Shown here: piece by piece, positions 39,896-56,537 of the stretch | Position numbering within the stretch: position 1 is the stretch's first letter | Layout of the letters: every line of letters starts with the position of its first letter | IMG/VR virus record: IMGVR_UViG_3300027709_000056 | Location: 124,001-188,000 of that record | Direction: 5' to 3' (one strand) | Length of the DNA: 64,000 nucleotides | From: a virus | Notes under the pieces: generated by a model | What the model saw: the letters and a program-made list of their open reading frames with translations, nothing else | Databases searched by the model: none | Told to the model about the DNA's origin: nothing | Program-made: the position numbers and the translations under genes

Positions 39896-41406
39896 TAGTC
39901 GCTCCTCATTGTTAATGCTCTATTAATTACATAAGGAAAATAAGCTATGCGGTTACTACCATTCATTAAACTTCTATTGTTTGCAAAAAATGTGCTTGGT
40001 GTACCTTCGTCTGTTGAACCTTGATACATTAAGTCTTTAATTGAATTGTCTTGCCACCACTTGCGTAATTGTGCAGGTGTCCATCCTGGATTTAATTGTA
40101 ATAATAAACAACTCATTCCTGATATTTGTGGAGTAGACATTGATGTTCCACTAAGATTTAATATTGCAGTACTGTTAGTATTTGTAGCACTCATAATATT
40201 TGTACCAGCCGCCCATACATCAACTCTAGGACCTTTATCACTAGATGAAGCTGTAGCTTCACCATCATTATATAATTCACTATCAATATTTCCGCAAACA
40301 ATTGTTTCAGGACCTATATTACCTGCACCTCTGTTATAATATACAGGATTTCCTGCAGTGATGCCACCAGTAGCAATACTTCGTATAATATGATTATCGT
40401 AATCTATGTCTCCGTCATAGCAAAGTTTTTGGTATTGATTTCCTGCACTTTTTATATAGTGTACACCTTCGTCTTGCATTTCTTCAACTTCAACATTAAG
40501 TTGATAAAGATTTGCATTAAATCTATTCCAGCCGTCACCGGTCATACCATAATCAGCATTCTTAACACTTCCTACACTAGCACCTCTAAATTGAATATCT
40601 GTTATACTAGTAAAATATCCTTTATATCCCCAACTTGCTCCTACTACTGTTGGTCTTTTAAATCCTGTAACAGGATCAACAGTTTTAGCTTTATGAAATT
40701 CTTTAACTGCGTCAAACCAATATGATGAGCTAATTGTATCTATATCTAAACAATAAATGTTTGCATTCTTGGCCCAACCGTAATCTTTTCCAACTGCTGT
40801 TCCAGTACAATGGGTTGCATGATAACTTGAACCATTACTGTCTGTATAATCATAGGCCGCAATAGCACCCATATTAGGAAGTGTATTCCATTGGAATGGA
40901 ACTACACGACTAACGCCATTTCTATCCTGCCATTGTTCATGATCGAATCTAAATTTTCCTTCTTGATGAATATAATCAATACCAGTACCGTCTAAATGAT
41001 AATCGTAAGTTGTACCAGCAGTAAGGTCTTGAGTAACATTAAGTCCCCAAGCATTAGTTGTATTACCGTGTCTTAAAAGTCCCCAGTTACCTCTTGCTGT
41101 TGAAGTAGAATCTCTAACCCAGTTTTCGTCTTGTTCGTAGTCTAACCAATCTTCTTCAAAGACAAGTGGTGTATTAACATCACCTACTCTTGGATCGTTT
41201 TTAAGTTTTTCTGCTTCTTCATCTGTAAGAGATACTTCGAAAATACGTTTACTAGAAGGTCTAGTGTTTACGTTATCTACTTGTCTGTCTGGAATTATAT
41301 TACTGTCGACTTTTGAGTCTGAGGTTGTGTCTCTATTTAGATCGTCAATAACTTCTTCTTTGTTAAAGCCTTTATGTAAAGAAACAACGTAATGTTTTTC
41401 ACTCAT
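39895..41406 (-). CDS. Subtilisin-like paralogue with altered catalytic Asp
   Basis: 503 residues, same layout as its neighbour: I9-like propeptide (YVVSLHKGFNKEEVIDDL; LTDEEAEKLKNDPRVGDV), then a subtilase fold. His (SSYHATHCTGTAVG) and Ser (SGTSMSTPQ) are present and the Asn region is kept (KSAGNQY), but the Asp motif reads IDYIHQEGKF where D-x-G is expected: the acid is Glu or Gln by alignment. It may be inactive or weakly active, perhaps a structural or regulatory partner. GGAG before the ATG. Confidence 0.85.
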   Translation of the reverse strand: MSEKHYVVSLHKGFNKEEVIDDLNRDTTSDSKVDSNIIPDRQVDNVNTRPSSKRIFEVSLTDEEAEKLKNDPRVGDVNTPLVFEEDWLDYEQDENWVRDSTSTARGNWGLLRHGNTTNAWGLNVTQDLTAGTTYDYHLDGTGIDYIHQEGKFRFDHEQWQDRNGVSRVVPFQWNTLPNMGAIAAYDYTDSNGSSYHATHCTGTAVGKDYGWAKNANIYCLDIDTISSSYWFDAVKEFHKAKTVDPVTGFKRPTVVGASWGYKGYFTSITDIQFRGASVGSVKNADYGMTGDGWNRFNANLYQLNVEVEEMQDEGVHYIKSAGNQYQKLCYDGDIDYDNHIIRSIATGGITAGNPVYYNRGAGNIGPETIVCGNIDSELYNDGEATASSSDKGPRVDVWAAGTNIMSATNTNSTAILNLSGTSMSTPQISGMSCLLLQLNPGWTPAQLRKWWQDNSIKDLMYQGSTDEGTPSTFFANNRSLMNGSNRIAYFPYVINRALTMRSD

Positions 41407-41415
41407 AGCTTCTCC

Positions 41416-43824
41416 TTACACAATAGTTAAGTTACCAGTCATCCCTGCATGACTAGTACATTGGTAAACCAATGTTGTATCACTAGTATCATGTTGTGGT
41501 ACAAATGTTTGTGTTCCTGTTTGTGATCCTGTAACACCTTCTGTAAAGTCACTGCCGCCAGCACTTTCTCTAATAGCAAATGGATGTGATCCACCAGCAC
41601 TATTAATAAAGATGTATGTAAATCCTTTGTATAATGTAAAGTCGGGATTGTCTGTTGTGTCATCAATTCCTGGCCCTGCAAATCTATATGCAGAAGTTCC
41701 GTTAGCAGTTACAGTATAAGTTATAGTTGGTCCTGAAGAAGCAATTGTAATATTACCTTCAGCATCACTAGTTGTATCAATTCCTGATCCACCAGTAAAT
41801 TTAATTGATTCATCCTTGCTAATTGGTCTTAAAGTTGAATCATCTGCACCAACGCTAAATGAATATCCACTATCTGGAACTACCCAACTTGTTCCATCCC
41901 ATAAATGTAATTGTTTCGCTGAACTATTATAAATTATTTCACCAGCATTTGGAACAATGGTTGCAACGGCGTTAGTATCAAAACTTCCTAAACGTAATGG
42001 TGCTTGTTGTATTATAACGGCACTTGCCGCATCAAAAATTATATTACTTGCACTTGTAAATGTTGGTACACCTGTTCCAGAAGTTTCTATAACATCAGCA
42101 GTAAGTGTTCCTCCAATTGTAAGGTCATTGCTGAAAGTAAAAGTTCCTGTAACGTCTAAGTTTACTGCTGTTAGGGTGTCAGTAGTTTTATTATATACTA
42201 ATCCTGCATCGCCACCAAAGTTAGTTGCATCGTTAAATTGTACCTGTGTATCTGCTCCACCTGGTGTTCCGCTACCGCCGCCTGTACTATTAATTGTAAG
42301 TGTATCAGTACCAGCATCAGTTGTAATAGTTACATTTGTACCTGCTACAAACGTTAATGTATCTGCCGCCGAGTCTGCAACTATATCTGTTTGTCCTGCA
42401 ACTGCAATAGTTTGGAATGAATGTTCTTCATGAGTCCAACTTAAAGTTCCTGCTCCGTCAGTCATCATTACTGCACCATCTGTACCATCGCCATCTGGTA
42501 AAGTAAATGCTGTGTTTGATGTTAAGGCACTTGGTGCTTTAAAAGATGTAAAATTTGAATTATCTGTATCGTAAAATCTAATTTCGTTAGCTGACGCTAA
42601 TTTAATATCAGTTGCGAAAGTAACTTCATTTACACCATTTGCAACACTACCTGAAACATTTATATTAGTTGCAGTAAGAGTTGTAGTATTAACTGAAGTT
42701 GCACTTAATACATTTGTATTAGGATTATAAGTTAGTGAAGCGTCTGTTCTTAGGTCTTGTCCACTACCAGTACCTGATGCAACAAAAGTTACAGATTGTG
42801 CCAATGCTGTGTCGTCAGCTACTGAAGTAACAGTCGCCGCATTAACGTTATCTAATACTCTTGGTTCCCATTTACTTGTGCCATTATCCCAACTTAAAAC
42901 AGCTTCATCAACAGGTGTTACTGTAGTTGTATCAACATCAGTTAAATTGCCTATTGGAAAAGATGAAATATCACCCGGTGTCCATACACTTGTTCCTGCA
43001 TTAAATAATAATGCTTGTCCAGTAGTTGCACCAGCTGGAGCAACGTCTGTTAAGTCGCCAATAGCACCAACTTGGATTGTAATATTACCTTCAGTATCAC
43101 TAGCAGTTGAAATACCTGTACCGCCAATGAATTTAATTGATTCATCTGAATTAATAGTTCTTAATGTTGAATCATCAGCACCAACTCTAAATGTAAATGA
43201 ACTTGATAAAGTTCTCCATTTATACGTTAAAGAACCGTGATCGTAATATAAAATTTTGTCATTGTCAACTGACGTTACTGCATCAACATCAGTTAATTGA
43301 CGTAATAAAGTTACACCGCCTGCATCTACTTTCCATTTCCAAGAAGTAGTAGCGTGATCGTAATATAAAATTTTGCCATCATCAGCTGGAGTTACATCAT
43401 CTAAATCTTTTAATGCCGTTATAGTTTTTAAACTTAAATCTAAATTTGCACCTGTTTGTGCATTAACTCTTGCATCAGCTAAAGAATTTGTAAAGTATCT
43501 ATTGTTAGCATAAACAAGTGGCGTTTCTGTTACAATATCAGGAATGGAATCTGTAGTAATTCCTGTTGCCAAATAGCCGATGTCATTTGCAAATGAACTT
43601 ATTGCTGTTGGTACTGTAGGAATAGTAGGTTTATTTGATAAATCGTTATAGTCGCCACTAAATGGATTATTAAACGAAACACCGTTAATTTTAACATCAC
43701 CAGCATTAATAGTTCCAGCATTAGTAATACCAGAACCACCCAAATCAAGGTTATCACCTACTGGTAATTCCTTTAATTTGTTGCTATCTAACTGATCAAC
43801 TATTAGTGGTATTCTATTTGCCAT
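41416..43824 (-). CDS. Tail-fibre protein with C-terminal cupredoxin-like domain
   Basis: 802 residues. N-terminus IPLIVDQLDSNKLKELPVGDNLDLGGSGI, then repeated beta units (DLTDV/DDVTPADDGKILYYDH; RVGADDSTLRTINSDESIKFIGGTGI occurs twice with variation). The last about 100 residues form a cupredoxin-like domain: FTLYKGFTYIFINSAGGSHPF with one His, and VYQCTSHAGMTGNLTIV with Cys, His and Met, the four ligands of a type 1 copper site in order. Spacing Cys-His is +3 and Cys-Met is +6. A GTAAATA late-type box is about 22 bases upstream. Confidence 0.8.
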   Translation of the reverse strand: MANRIPLIVDQLDSNKLKELPVGDNLDLGGSGITNAGTINAGDVKINGVSFNNPFSGDYNDLSNKPTIPTVPTAISSFANDIGYLATGITTDSIPDIVTETPLVYANNRYFTNSLADARVNAQTGANLDLSLKTITALKDLDDVTPADDGKILYYDHATTSWKWKVDAGGVTLLRQLTDVDAVTSVDNDKILYYDHGSLTYKWRTLSSSFTFRVGADDSTLRTINSDESIKFIGGTGISTASDTEGNITIQVGAIGDLTDVAPAGATTGQALLFNAGTSVWTPGDISSFPIGNLTDVDTTTVTPVDEAVLSWDNGTSKWEPRVLDNVNAATVTSVADDTALAQSVTFVASGTGSGQDLRTDASLTYNPNTNVLSATSVNTTTLTATNINVSGSVANGVNEVTFATDIKLASANEIRFYDTDNSNFTSFKAPSALTSNTAFTLPDGDGTDGAVMMTDGAGTLSWTHEEHSFQTIAVAGQTDIVADSAADTLTFVAGTNVTITTDAGTDTLTINSTGGGSGTPGGADTQVQFNDATNFGGDAGLVYNKTTDTLTAVNLDVTGTFTFSNDLTIGGTLTADVIETSGTGVPTFTSASNIIFDAASAVIIQQAPLRLGSFDTNAVATIVPNAGEIIYNSSAKQLHLWDGTSWVVPDSGYSFSVGADDSTLRPISKDESIKFTGGSGIDTTSDAEGNITIASSGPTITYTVTANGTSAYRFAGPGIDDTTDNPDFTLYKGFTYIFINSAGGSHPFAIRESAGGSDFTEGVTGSQTGTQTFVPQHDTSDTTLVYQCTSHAGMTGNLTIV

Positions 43825-43845
43825 TGTTGTTTCCTATTTTATACA

Positions 43846-43853
43846 TATTTACC
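43846..43853 (-). promoter_or_regulatory. Variant late promoter box (GTAAATA)
   Basis: Minus-strand CGGTAAATATG about 22 bases before the ATG at 43824; one change from ATAAATA. Confidence 0.4.
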
Positions 43854-43860
43854 GTATCCA

Positions 43861-44811
43861 TTATACGCTTATCTTCACGTCGTTTCCATTCCGCCAAAGT
43901 TGTCCTGGAGTCCCAGGGTCTGAAGTTGGAAGACCATCAAAATTAATTACAGCATAAGGAATTTGGCTATTAGCAGTATCAACTAGTACTGTTGAATCAT
44001 CACCTAATACTGGTTGTGATTTAACACCACCACTAAAAGCAAAGTTACCATCATTGTCTACGCTTAACTGCGAACTACCTAAGTGAATAGTAGTTCCGCT
44101 TAGATATAAATCTCTAAATCGGTTTGTAGTAGAACCTAAGTCGTAAGTAATATTAGTGTCAGGAACAATATGCGAAGATACACTTCCAAGTTTTGTTGTT
44201 ACCCTAGCATCTGTGTAATATAAATTTGTTCCTTCACTTAAATCTGTTGTAGTAGCGGCTGTTATACGTGCATCAGCTCTTGCATCTGTGTAATATAAAT
44301 TAGTGCCTTCACTTAAATTTGTTGTAGTAGATGGAATTGTTGGTGTACCGCTTAAAACTGAATATGGAATAGTGCTATTAGCAGTATCAACTAGTAATGT
44401 TGAATCATCACCTACTATTGGATTGTTTGATTGAAGTCCACCACTTAATTGAAAATTACCTGAAGCATCTACTTTTAATGTAGAAGTGCCTAAATGAATA
44501 GTATTTCCACTTAAATATAAATCTTTAAAACGATGTGTACTAGAACCGATATCGTAAGTAACATCAGTGTCAGGAATAATATTTCCTTTAACAGTTCCAT
44601 CTAAATTAATTTTACTGTTTAATCCATCAACTAATGTAGTAGAGTCTTCACCAAATACAGAACCTTTAATATCTTGAACATGAGCTATTGAGCCGTCATG
44701 TCTTGCAAATAGTTCTGTAAAGTTAGCATTAACTTTAGTAAAGGCTGTACGGATTGGATCTCCGTCACCCTTGTTTGCACTTGTTCCAATGTTAATATTT
44801 TGTTGTGCCAT
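43861..44811 (-). CDS. Tail-fibre protein with NIGT adaptor N-terminus
   Basis: 316 residues. Adaptor INIGTSANKGDGDPIRTAFTKVNANFTELF, then two similar halves: each has a PDTDVTYDIGSSTHRFKDLYLSG / PDTNITYDLGSTTNRFRDLYLSG unit with HLGTS/HLGSS, and a VLVDTANS unit. NLSEGTNLYYTDARADARI also occurs twice. The same YDLGSSTHKFRDLYLDG unit appears in the plus-strand fibre at 58995. Its start follows the giant fibre gene by one base. Confidence 0.82.
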   Translation of the reverse strand: MAQQNINIGTSANKGDGDPIRTAFTKVNANFTELFARHDGSIAHVQDIKGSVFGEDSTTLVDGLNSKINLDGTVKGNIIPDTDVTYDIGSSTHRFKDLYLSGNTIHLGTSTLKVDASGNFQLSGGLQSNNPIVGDDSTLLVDTANSTIPYSVLSGTPTIPSTTTNLSEGTNLYYTDARADARITAATTTDLSEGTNLYYTDARVTTKLGSVSSHIVPDTNITYDLGSTTNRFRDLYLSGTTIHLGSSQLSVDNDGNFAFSGGVKSQPVLGDDSTVLVDTANSQIPYAVINFDGLPTSDPGTPGQLWRNGNDVKISV

Positions 44812-44812
44812 C

Positions 44813-52942
<8,130 letters not shown>

Positions 52943-52945
52943 TTA

Positions 52946-53269
52946 CTAAAATCCTACTGATTCACCACACCCGCAACTATTCTTAGTTGCTGGGTTTGAA
53001 ATATCGAAGAATGATCCAAATAATTCTTCTTTATAATTAATCGTTGATCCCATTAAGTACATTTGACTTAATGAATCAATTGCAAATTTACCTTTTTCCA
53101 AGTTAATTACTTCGTCTTTATCTTCTACAGCGTCAGACATAGTCCAGTCATATTGCATTCCTGCACATCCGCCACCCTTCATAGATAGGCGTACAACTGG
53201 TTTATTCTTAGCGGTCAGCATATAATTCATCTGGTCTATTGCTGAATCTGTTAATGTTACAATTGCCAT
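52946..53269 (-). CDS. A-type Fe-S cluster carrier (IscA/HesB-like)
   Basis: 107 residues, standard length. Three conserved Cys: GGGCAGMQY and NSCGCGESV, with LFGSFFDISNP before the last pair. Carries Fe-S clusters to client proteins. It precedes the giant fibre gene by three bases in a late transcript with a GATAAATAC box, an odd context for metabolism; it could support viral Fe-S proteins such as the ferredoxin or a fibre-bound iron site. Confidence 0.93.
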   Translation of the reverse strand: MAIVTLTDSAIDQMNYMLTAKNKPVVRLSMKGGGCAGMQYDWTMSDAVEDKDEVINLEKGKFAIDSLSQMYLMGSTINYKEELFGSFFDISNPATKNSCGCGESVGF

Positions 53270-53288
53270 AATTTTTCCTTGTCCTATG

Positions 53289-53296
53289 TATTTATC
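53289..53296 (-). promoter_or_regulatory. T4-type late promoter box (GATAAATAC)
   Basis: Minus-strand TTGATAAATACAT 20 bases before the IscA ATG, with AAGGA in the leader. Drives the fibre genes leftward. Confidence 0.65.
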
Positions 53297-53323
53297 AATT
53301 AGTCTAGGATCCTAATGTAATCT

Positions 53324-53331
53324 TATAAATA
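53324..53331 (+). promoter_or_regulatory. Perfect T4 late promoter box (TATAAATA), plus strand
   Basis: TATAAATA-GCTGTA-ATG: six bases from the start codon at 53338, no Shine-Dalgarno. Back to back with the minus-strand box at 53289-53296. Confidence 0.7.
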
Positions 53332-53337
53332 GCTGTA

Positions 53338-53625
53338 ATGTTTTTAAGAACTGAACAAACTATTCAATACTTTATGCGTAAGGGTATAAAAGGTGAACAC
53401 CACCCTTATAAACGTAAAAAAACGCTGGTAGTGTTTAAATGTGATAGTTGCAGTGAAGAATTTATACGTGATAAAGGGCGTATAGACCCTAAAAGATTAT
53501 GTGATGATTATTCGCACGTTTGCCCCAACTGCGATCCTAAAAGATTTGCCCAAAAGCGTGGAGTTGAACAACGTAAAAGATTAAACTTACGAGTAGATAG
53601 CATGATCGACATCACTAAACTATGA
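53338..53625 (+). CDS. Zinc-ribbon-like basic protein
   Basis: 95 residues, strongly basic. Two CxxC pairs: FKCDSCSEEF and HVCPNCDPKRF, 30 residues apart, with an intervening Cys (RLC), fit a zinc ribbon as in HNH-like or transcription proteins, but no HNH catalytic residues are seen. Likely binds nucleic acid. Its start codon is six bases from a perfect late box, suggesting a leaderless late mRNA. Confidence 0.65.
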   Translation: MFLRTEQTIQYFMRKGIKGEHHPYKRKKTLVVFKCDSCSEEFIRDKGRIDPKRLCDDYSHVCPNCDPKRFAQKRGVEQRKRLNLRVDSMIDITKL

Positions 53626-53664
53626 TGCCGATCCACACTAATCTATTATTAAATTGTAACCTTA

Positions 53665-53829
53665 TTATTCAGATTTCCAAATATTATAAACACCCCAAGC
53701 AAGTGCTCCCCAGATTAAAACTTTAGTCAGGGGCATAATGCCTAAGATAACTATTAACGCCGCACCACCGATTATAATTCCGTTCCACGATGTGCGTTCT
53801 TCTATTCTTCCTTTGATCCAATCAAACAT
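53665..53829 (-). CDS. Two-span small membrane protein
   Basis: 54 residues: MFDWIKGRIEERTSWNG, then spans GIIIGGAALIVILGIMPL and KVLIWGALAWGVYNIW. Fills most of the 215-base gap between its neighbours. The N-terminus resembles the next upstream product (MFKWIKEVFFGG). AAGGAG before the ATG. Holin-like size and topology, near the Bax-like gene, but unproven. Confidence 0.6.
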   Translation of the reverse strand: MFDWIKGRIEERTSWNGIIIGGAALIVILGIMPLTKVLIWGALAWGVYNIWKSE

Positions 53830-53841
53830 AATAATTACTCC

Positions 53842-54123
53842 TTATAATGCTTTGTGTAGTTGATCGACTAACTTCGATTTGAGCAGTCTACGGTCTAACT
53901 CAATACCTTGCTTCCTCCCTAACTTTTCTAAATCTTTTTTAGTCATTTTAGAAAGTTGTGCTTTGGTATGTGATTTAACTTTCGTTGTCTTCTTGCCGAA
54001 GGCTTTCTTTGGAGCCATAGTCTTATTAGACCAATGTGTAACGTGGTCTGAAAGTTCAGTATTGCAACATTCAGGCTCTTTGTGGATTCCTCCAAAAAAG
54101 ACTTCTTTAATCCATTTAAACAT
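53842..54123 (-). CDS. Basic protein with SAP-like C-terminal helix-turn
   Basis: 93 residues. N-terminus MFKWIKEVFFGG, Cys pair (ECCN), a Lys-rich linker, and a C-terminal LSKMTKKDLEKLGRKQGIELDRRLLKSKLVDQL block resembling SAP or Rho-N helical modules that bind DNA or RNA. GAGGAG before the ATG. Function unknown. Confidence 0.6.
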   Translation of the reverse strand: MFKWIKEVFFGGIHKEPECCNTELSDHVTHWSNKTMAPKKAFGKKTTKVKSHTKAQLSKMTKKDLEKLGRKQGIELDRRLLKSKLVDQLHKAL

Positions 54124-54176
54124 TAGTTGATTCTCCTCGAAATGAAAGTCGTACTATATTTAGCTGTTTTTAAGTA

Positions 54177-54380
54177 TTAGGTTATAATATTGACGTTTTT
54201 GCCCTTGCTCTTAGAGTCACAAAATGGCGGTATAAGAGTTTTTTGCTTTAATCTACTCTGTTTAAGGCCCGTTTTTGCTACTGGCTCAACTTTTGAGTGA
54301 TCTTCTGTGGATAACGTCCCCGAAAGTCTTAGAATATTAGCTAGTGTTCTTCCTATGCCATATGAACGATCAATTTTCAT
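54177..54380 (-). CDS. Small basic protein of unknown function
   Basis: 67 residues from the ATG at 54380, which overlaps the lipoprotein stop (ATGA); longer in-frame codons upstream lie within that gene. Reads MKIDRSYGIGRTLANILRL then a basic, Ser/Thr-rich tail. Not recognised; no strong SD. Confidence 0.45.
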   Translation of the reverse strand: MKIDRSYGIGRTLANILRLSGTLSTEDHSKVEPVAKTGLKQSRLKQKTLIPPFCDSKSKGKNVNIIT

Positions 54381-54556
54381 TTTAAATGACCTTTTTGTCT
54401 TTCTCGTTCTGCTATGCACCATTCATCATCTGGATTAAACATACAATCAAGAACTTTTCCAATTCCGCCTAATGTAGGATTTGCTCGTGTGTCATTACTT
54501 GTGCATTGTCCTAGTACTATTAATAATAATATAAAAATTAGTATATTCTTTTTCAT
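54377..54556 (-). CDS. Small lipoprotein
   Basis: 59 residues. Lys-rich start, hydrophobic core (ILIFILLLIVLGQC) ending in lipobox LGQC (Cys18), then a short mature part with two further Cys (LDCMFNPDDEWC). A candidate second o-spanin-like or surface-exclusion lipoprotein; sits directly after the membrane-anchored glucosaminidase gene. Confidence 0.65.
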   Translation of the reverse strand: MKKNILIFILLLIVLGQCTSNDTRANPTLGGIGKVLDCMFNPDDEWCIAERERQKGHLK

Positions 54557-54559
54557 ATA

Positions 54560-55225
54560 TTAATTTGCTGTTATCACCTTTAGCTTGTTTACAGTTGCTT
54601 TTAACAATGTAGTGTAATTCGGGTTTGTCGAAAATAAAGTTAATGTATCAATTAACTTGTCATAATTATATATCCCTGCTATAACCATTTCTTCTCTTAA
54701 TTCTCTAAAATCTTTGTATGCAGGATGATTATTTAATAAGTCAACATAGTCTTGGATTGATTGACATTTTGTTTTATATACTTTAACGCCCCATACTGCT
54801 TTTGGATTGTCTTTAGGTTTTATTTGCGGAAGTTTGGGATCCCAAGTTCTAACACCAAATAAAGCATTTCCTTCAATTGCAAATCTGCTTGTACCCCAAC
54901 CTGATTCTAATCCTGCTTGGGCTTCTACAAGTAAAGACGGAACTCGTAAACTATGTGGTGTTGTAAAGTTAATATAATTAACGCATTTTCGTACAGCTAA
55001 AACAAAACTGCTTTGATCAGTATACACAAATTCAGGTTCATGTAATCCGAGTTTAACTGCTATTTTAGATTGTTCAACTTCAACACGTTCTGTTATTTTA
55101 TCAATAACAAAATTATTTGGTTTAAACGTTCCAAAGCAAAAGGCTCCGACGCTCAGTAATATTGCTATTACTATCCAAAGAAATATTCTAAATTTTTTCT
55201 TAGTTTCTAAATTCATCCTTTTCAT
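54560..55225 (-). CDS. Membrane-anchored glucosaminidase (Bax/GH73-like)
   Basis: 221 residues. N-terminal transmembrane anchor (about 13-32), periplasmic catalytic domain with AQAGLESGWGTSRFAIEGNALFGVRTW (Glu in ESGWG) and VKVYKTKCQSIQDYVDLLNNHPAY, the family's conserved blocks. Cleaves peptidoglycan GlcNAc bonds. A sigma70-type promoter's -10 lies so close that transcription would start at or within a few bases of the ATG (55225), so translation may be leaderless, or begin at the second ATG (55216, AAAAGG beside it). Confidence 0.88.
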   Translation of the reverse strand: MKRMNLETKKKFRIFLWIVIAILLSVGAFCFGTFKPNNFVIDKITERVEVEQSKIAVKLGLHEPEFVYTDQSSFVLAVRKCVNYINFTTPHSLRVPSLLVEAQAGLESGWGTSRFAIEGNALFGVRTWDPKLPQIKPKDNPKAVWGVKVYKTKCQSIQDYVDLLNNHPAYKDFRELREEMVIAGIYNYDKLIDTLTLFSTNPNYTTLLKATVNKLKVITAN

Positions 55226-55233
55226 ACTATATT

Positions 55234-55262
55234 ACTATAGCACTTTTTGGATCAGTTGTCAA
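55234..55262 (-). promoter_or_regulatory. Sigma70-type promoter upstream of the glucosaminidase gene
   Basis: Minus strand: TTGACA (55262-55257), 17-base spacer, TATAGT (55239-55234). The -10 ends eight bases before the ATG. Confidence 0.8.
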
Positions 55263-55268
55263 TCAAAA

Positions 55269-55970
55269 TTAATGCCAATTATCTTTACACCAAGGATCTA
55301 TTGAATCTTTTGGATTTGGATCTCCATGAAATACAGCAATACACGTTTCACGTTTTATATTTGGTGTCCCTGGCTCTTTAAAGTTTCGTTTTCCAGTGAC
55401 TCTTGACATTTCGGGTTTACCACGCATTTCCCATTTATAACTTTGGATCCATTCATCGGGCCAAAAGTTAAAATCCGTTTTAACATTTGCATATAACCAA
55501 TCTTGGTCTCCATGATACCTTGCCGCATGGTATTTTGGATTTTCCATAAAACGTTCATATACTTGACTATGTTGTCCTGTATTAAATCGAACAATACTAG
55601 AATTCATTCTATCCCAATTTGATTGTACACATCTATTAAAATCTCTTATAACACAAAACTCGCCAGGCTTGTATGTAAACAGTTTATCCATATTTTTAAA
55701 AACTATTACATCTAAATCAATATAAAGAATTGTGCCTTTAACAGCTAACCCAGGATTAAAGAACATTGGTTTGTACCACCATCCGTTAATATCAGGAATA
55801 GCTGGCAACGGATGAATTTCAATTCCGGATTTTATACCAGCACCGTTTTCAGTAAAACAAACAAAGTTAAACGGAATTGTTAGGTTTCTTGAAACCATAC
55901 TGTACAAAGTATTAACATACTCTGCACTATATTTGTCGCCGTGCTTTAGGCATACAACATAATTTGCCAC
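55269..55970 (-). CDS. Glycosyltransferase, GT8-like
   Basis: 233 residues. GT-A fold signs: YSMVSRNLTIPFNFVCFTEN, GWWYKPMFFNP, and metal-binding LYIDLDVIVF (D85-x-D87), then RYHGDQDWL and a late VFHGDPNP (His/Gly loop). Transfers sugar from a nucleotide-sugar donor. Target unknown: possibly host LPS-like glycan, phage glycan or DNA. Follows a cupin gene by ten bases. Confidence 0.82.
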   Translation of the reverse strand: MANYVVCLKHGDKYSAEYVNTLYSMVSRNLTIPFNFVCFTENGAGIKSGIEIHPLPAIPDINGWWYKPMFFNPGLAVKGTILYIDLDVIVFKNMDKLFTYKPGEFCVIRDFNRCVQSNWDRMNSSIVRFNTGQHSQVYERFMENPKYHAARYHGDQDWLYANVKTDFNFWPDEWIQSYKWEMRGKPEMSRVTGKRNFKEPGTPNIKRETCIAVFHGDPNPKDSIDPWCKDNWH

Positions 55971-55979
55971 GTACTTCTC

Positions 55980-56537
55980 CTATCCATTCATTGGGCTTGG
56001 AGGCGGTTGTGTTAATGCTGGTTTAGACGGTGTTGCTCCAATGCTTAATGTAACTCTAGGTTCTAATGGAATAGACTTATGCGGTGTTAATCTAGGAATT
56101 AAGAATGCATCGCCTGTTTTGACATGAATTAGTCTGTTCTCATTTGCTTCTTCATTTGATAAAGCATAAGCAACTTCTCCATATCCTTGTATTAATAAAA
56201 CACTTTCGGCATCACGATGCATAAAGATTGAATGATGCTTGTCTGATAAACTCCAAAATAAAGAACAATTATATACAGTTTCAGTCTGAAAAGGTTTGTA
56301 GTTTGTTATGAATTCTGTATAAAAAGGTTTTATTTGTTTATGAGTTTCAACTGAAGGTAAGTGGCTACTATAACCATCCATAACCATATCATGATTAGTA
56401 ACCCTAGAAATATATTGATTGATAGTTAATAATGTATCAAAGTTAATATTTTTTGCTTCAGGAAATATGCCAGGCCAATGTTTGACCTGGTTATTTGTAC
56501 GAGCTTCGTTTAGTTCTTCCCAAAATTTTTCACGCAT
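55980..56537 (-). CDS. Cupin/JmjC-like protein, possible 2OG oxygenase
   Basis: 185 residues. A jelly-roll core: SIFMHRDAESVLLIQGYGEVAYAL has an H-x-D pair, VKTGDAFLIPRLTPHKSIPLEPRVTLSIGA has the distal His and a basic residue. This is cupin fold and fits the JmjC-type hydroxylase or a simple metal-binding cupin. Its ATG follows the queD stop directly (TAAATG). Substrate unknown. Confidence 0.68.
   Translation of the reverse strand: MREKFWEELNEARTNNQVKHWPGIFPEAKNINFDTLLTINQYISRVTNHDMVMDGYSSHLPSVETHKQIKPFYTEFITNYKPFQTETVYNCSLFWSLSDKHHSIFMHRDAESVLLIQGYGEVAYALSNEEANENRLIHVKTGDAFLIPRLTPHKSIPLEPRVTLSIGATPSKPALTQPPPSPMNG

Noticed and set aside
41957-42433. Plus-strand open frames opposite fibre genes (also 42809-43240, 45240-45641 and others)
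   Set aside because: They arise from the low-complexity codons of fibre genes on the other strand, lack Shine-Dalgarno sites and have no recognisable protein pattern.
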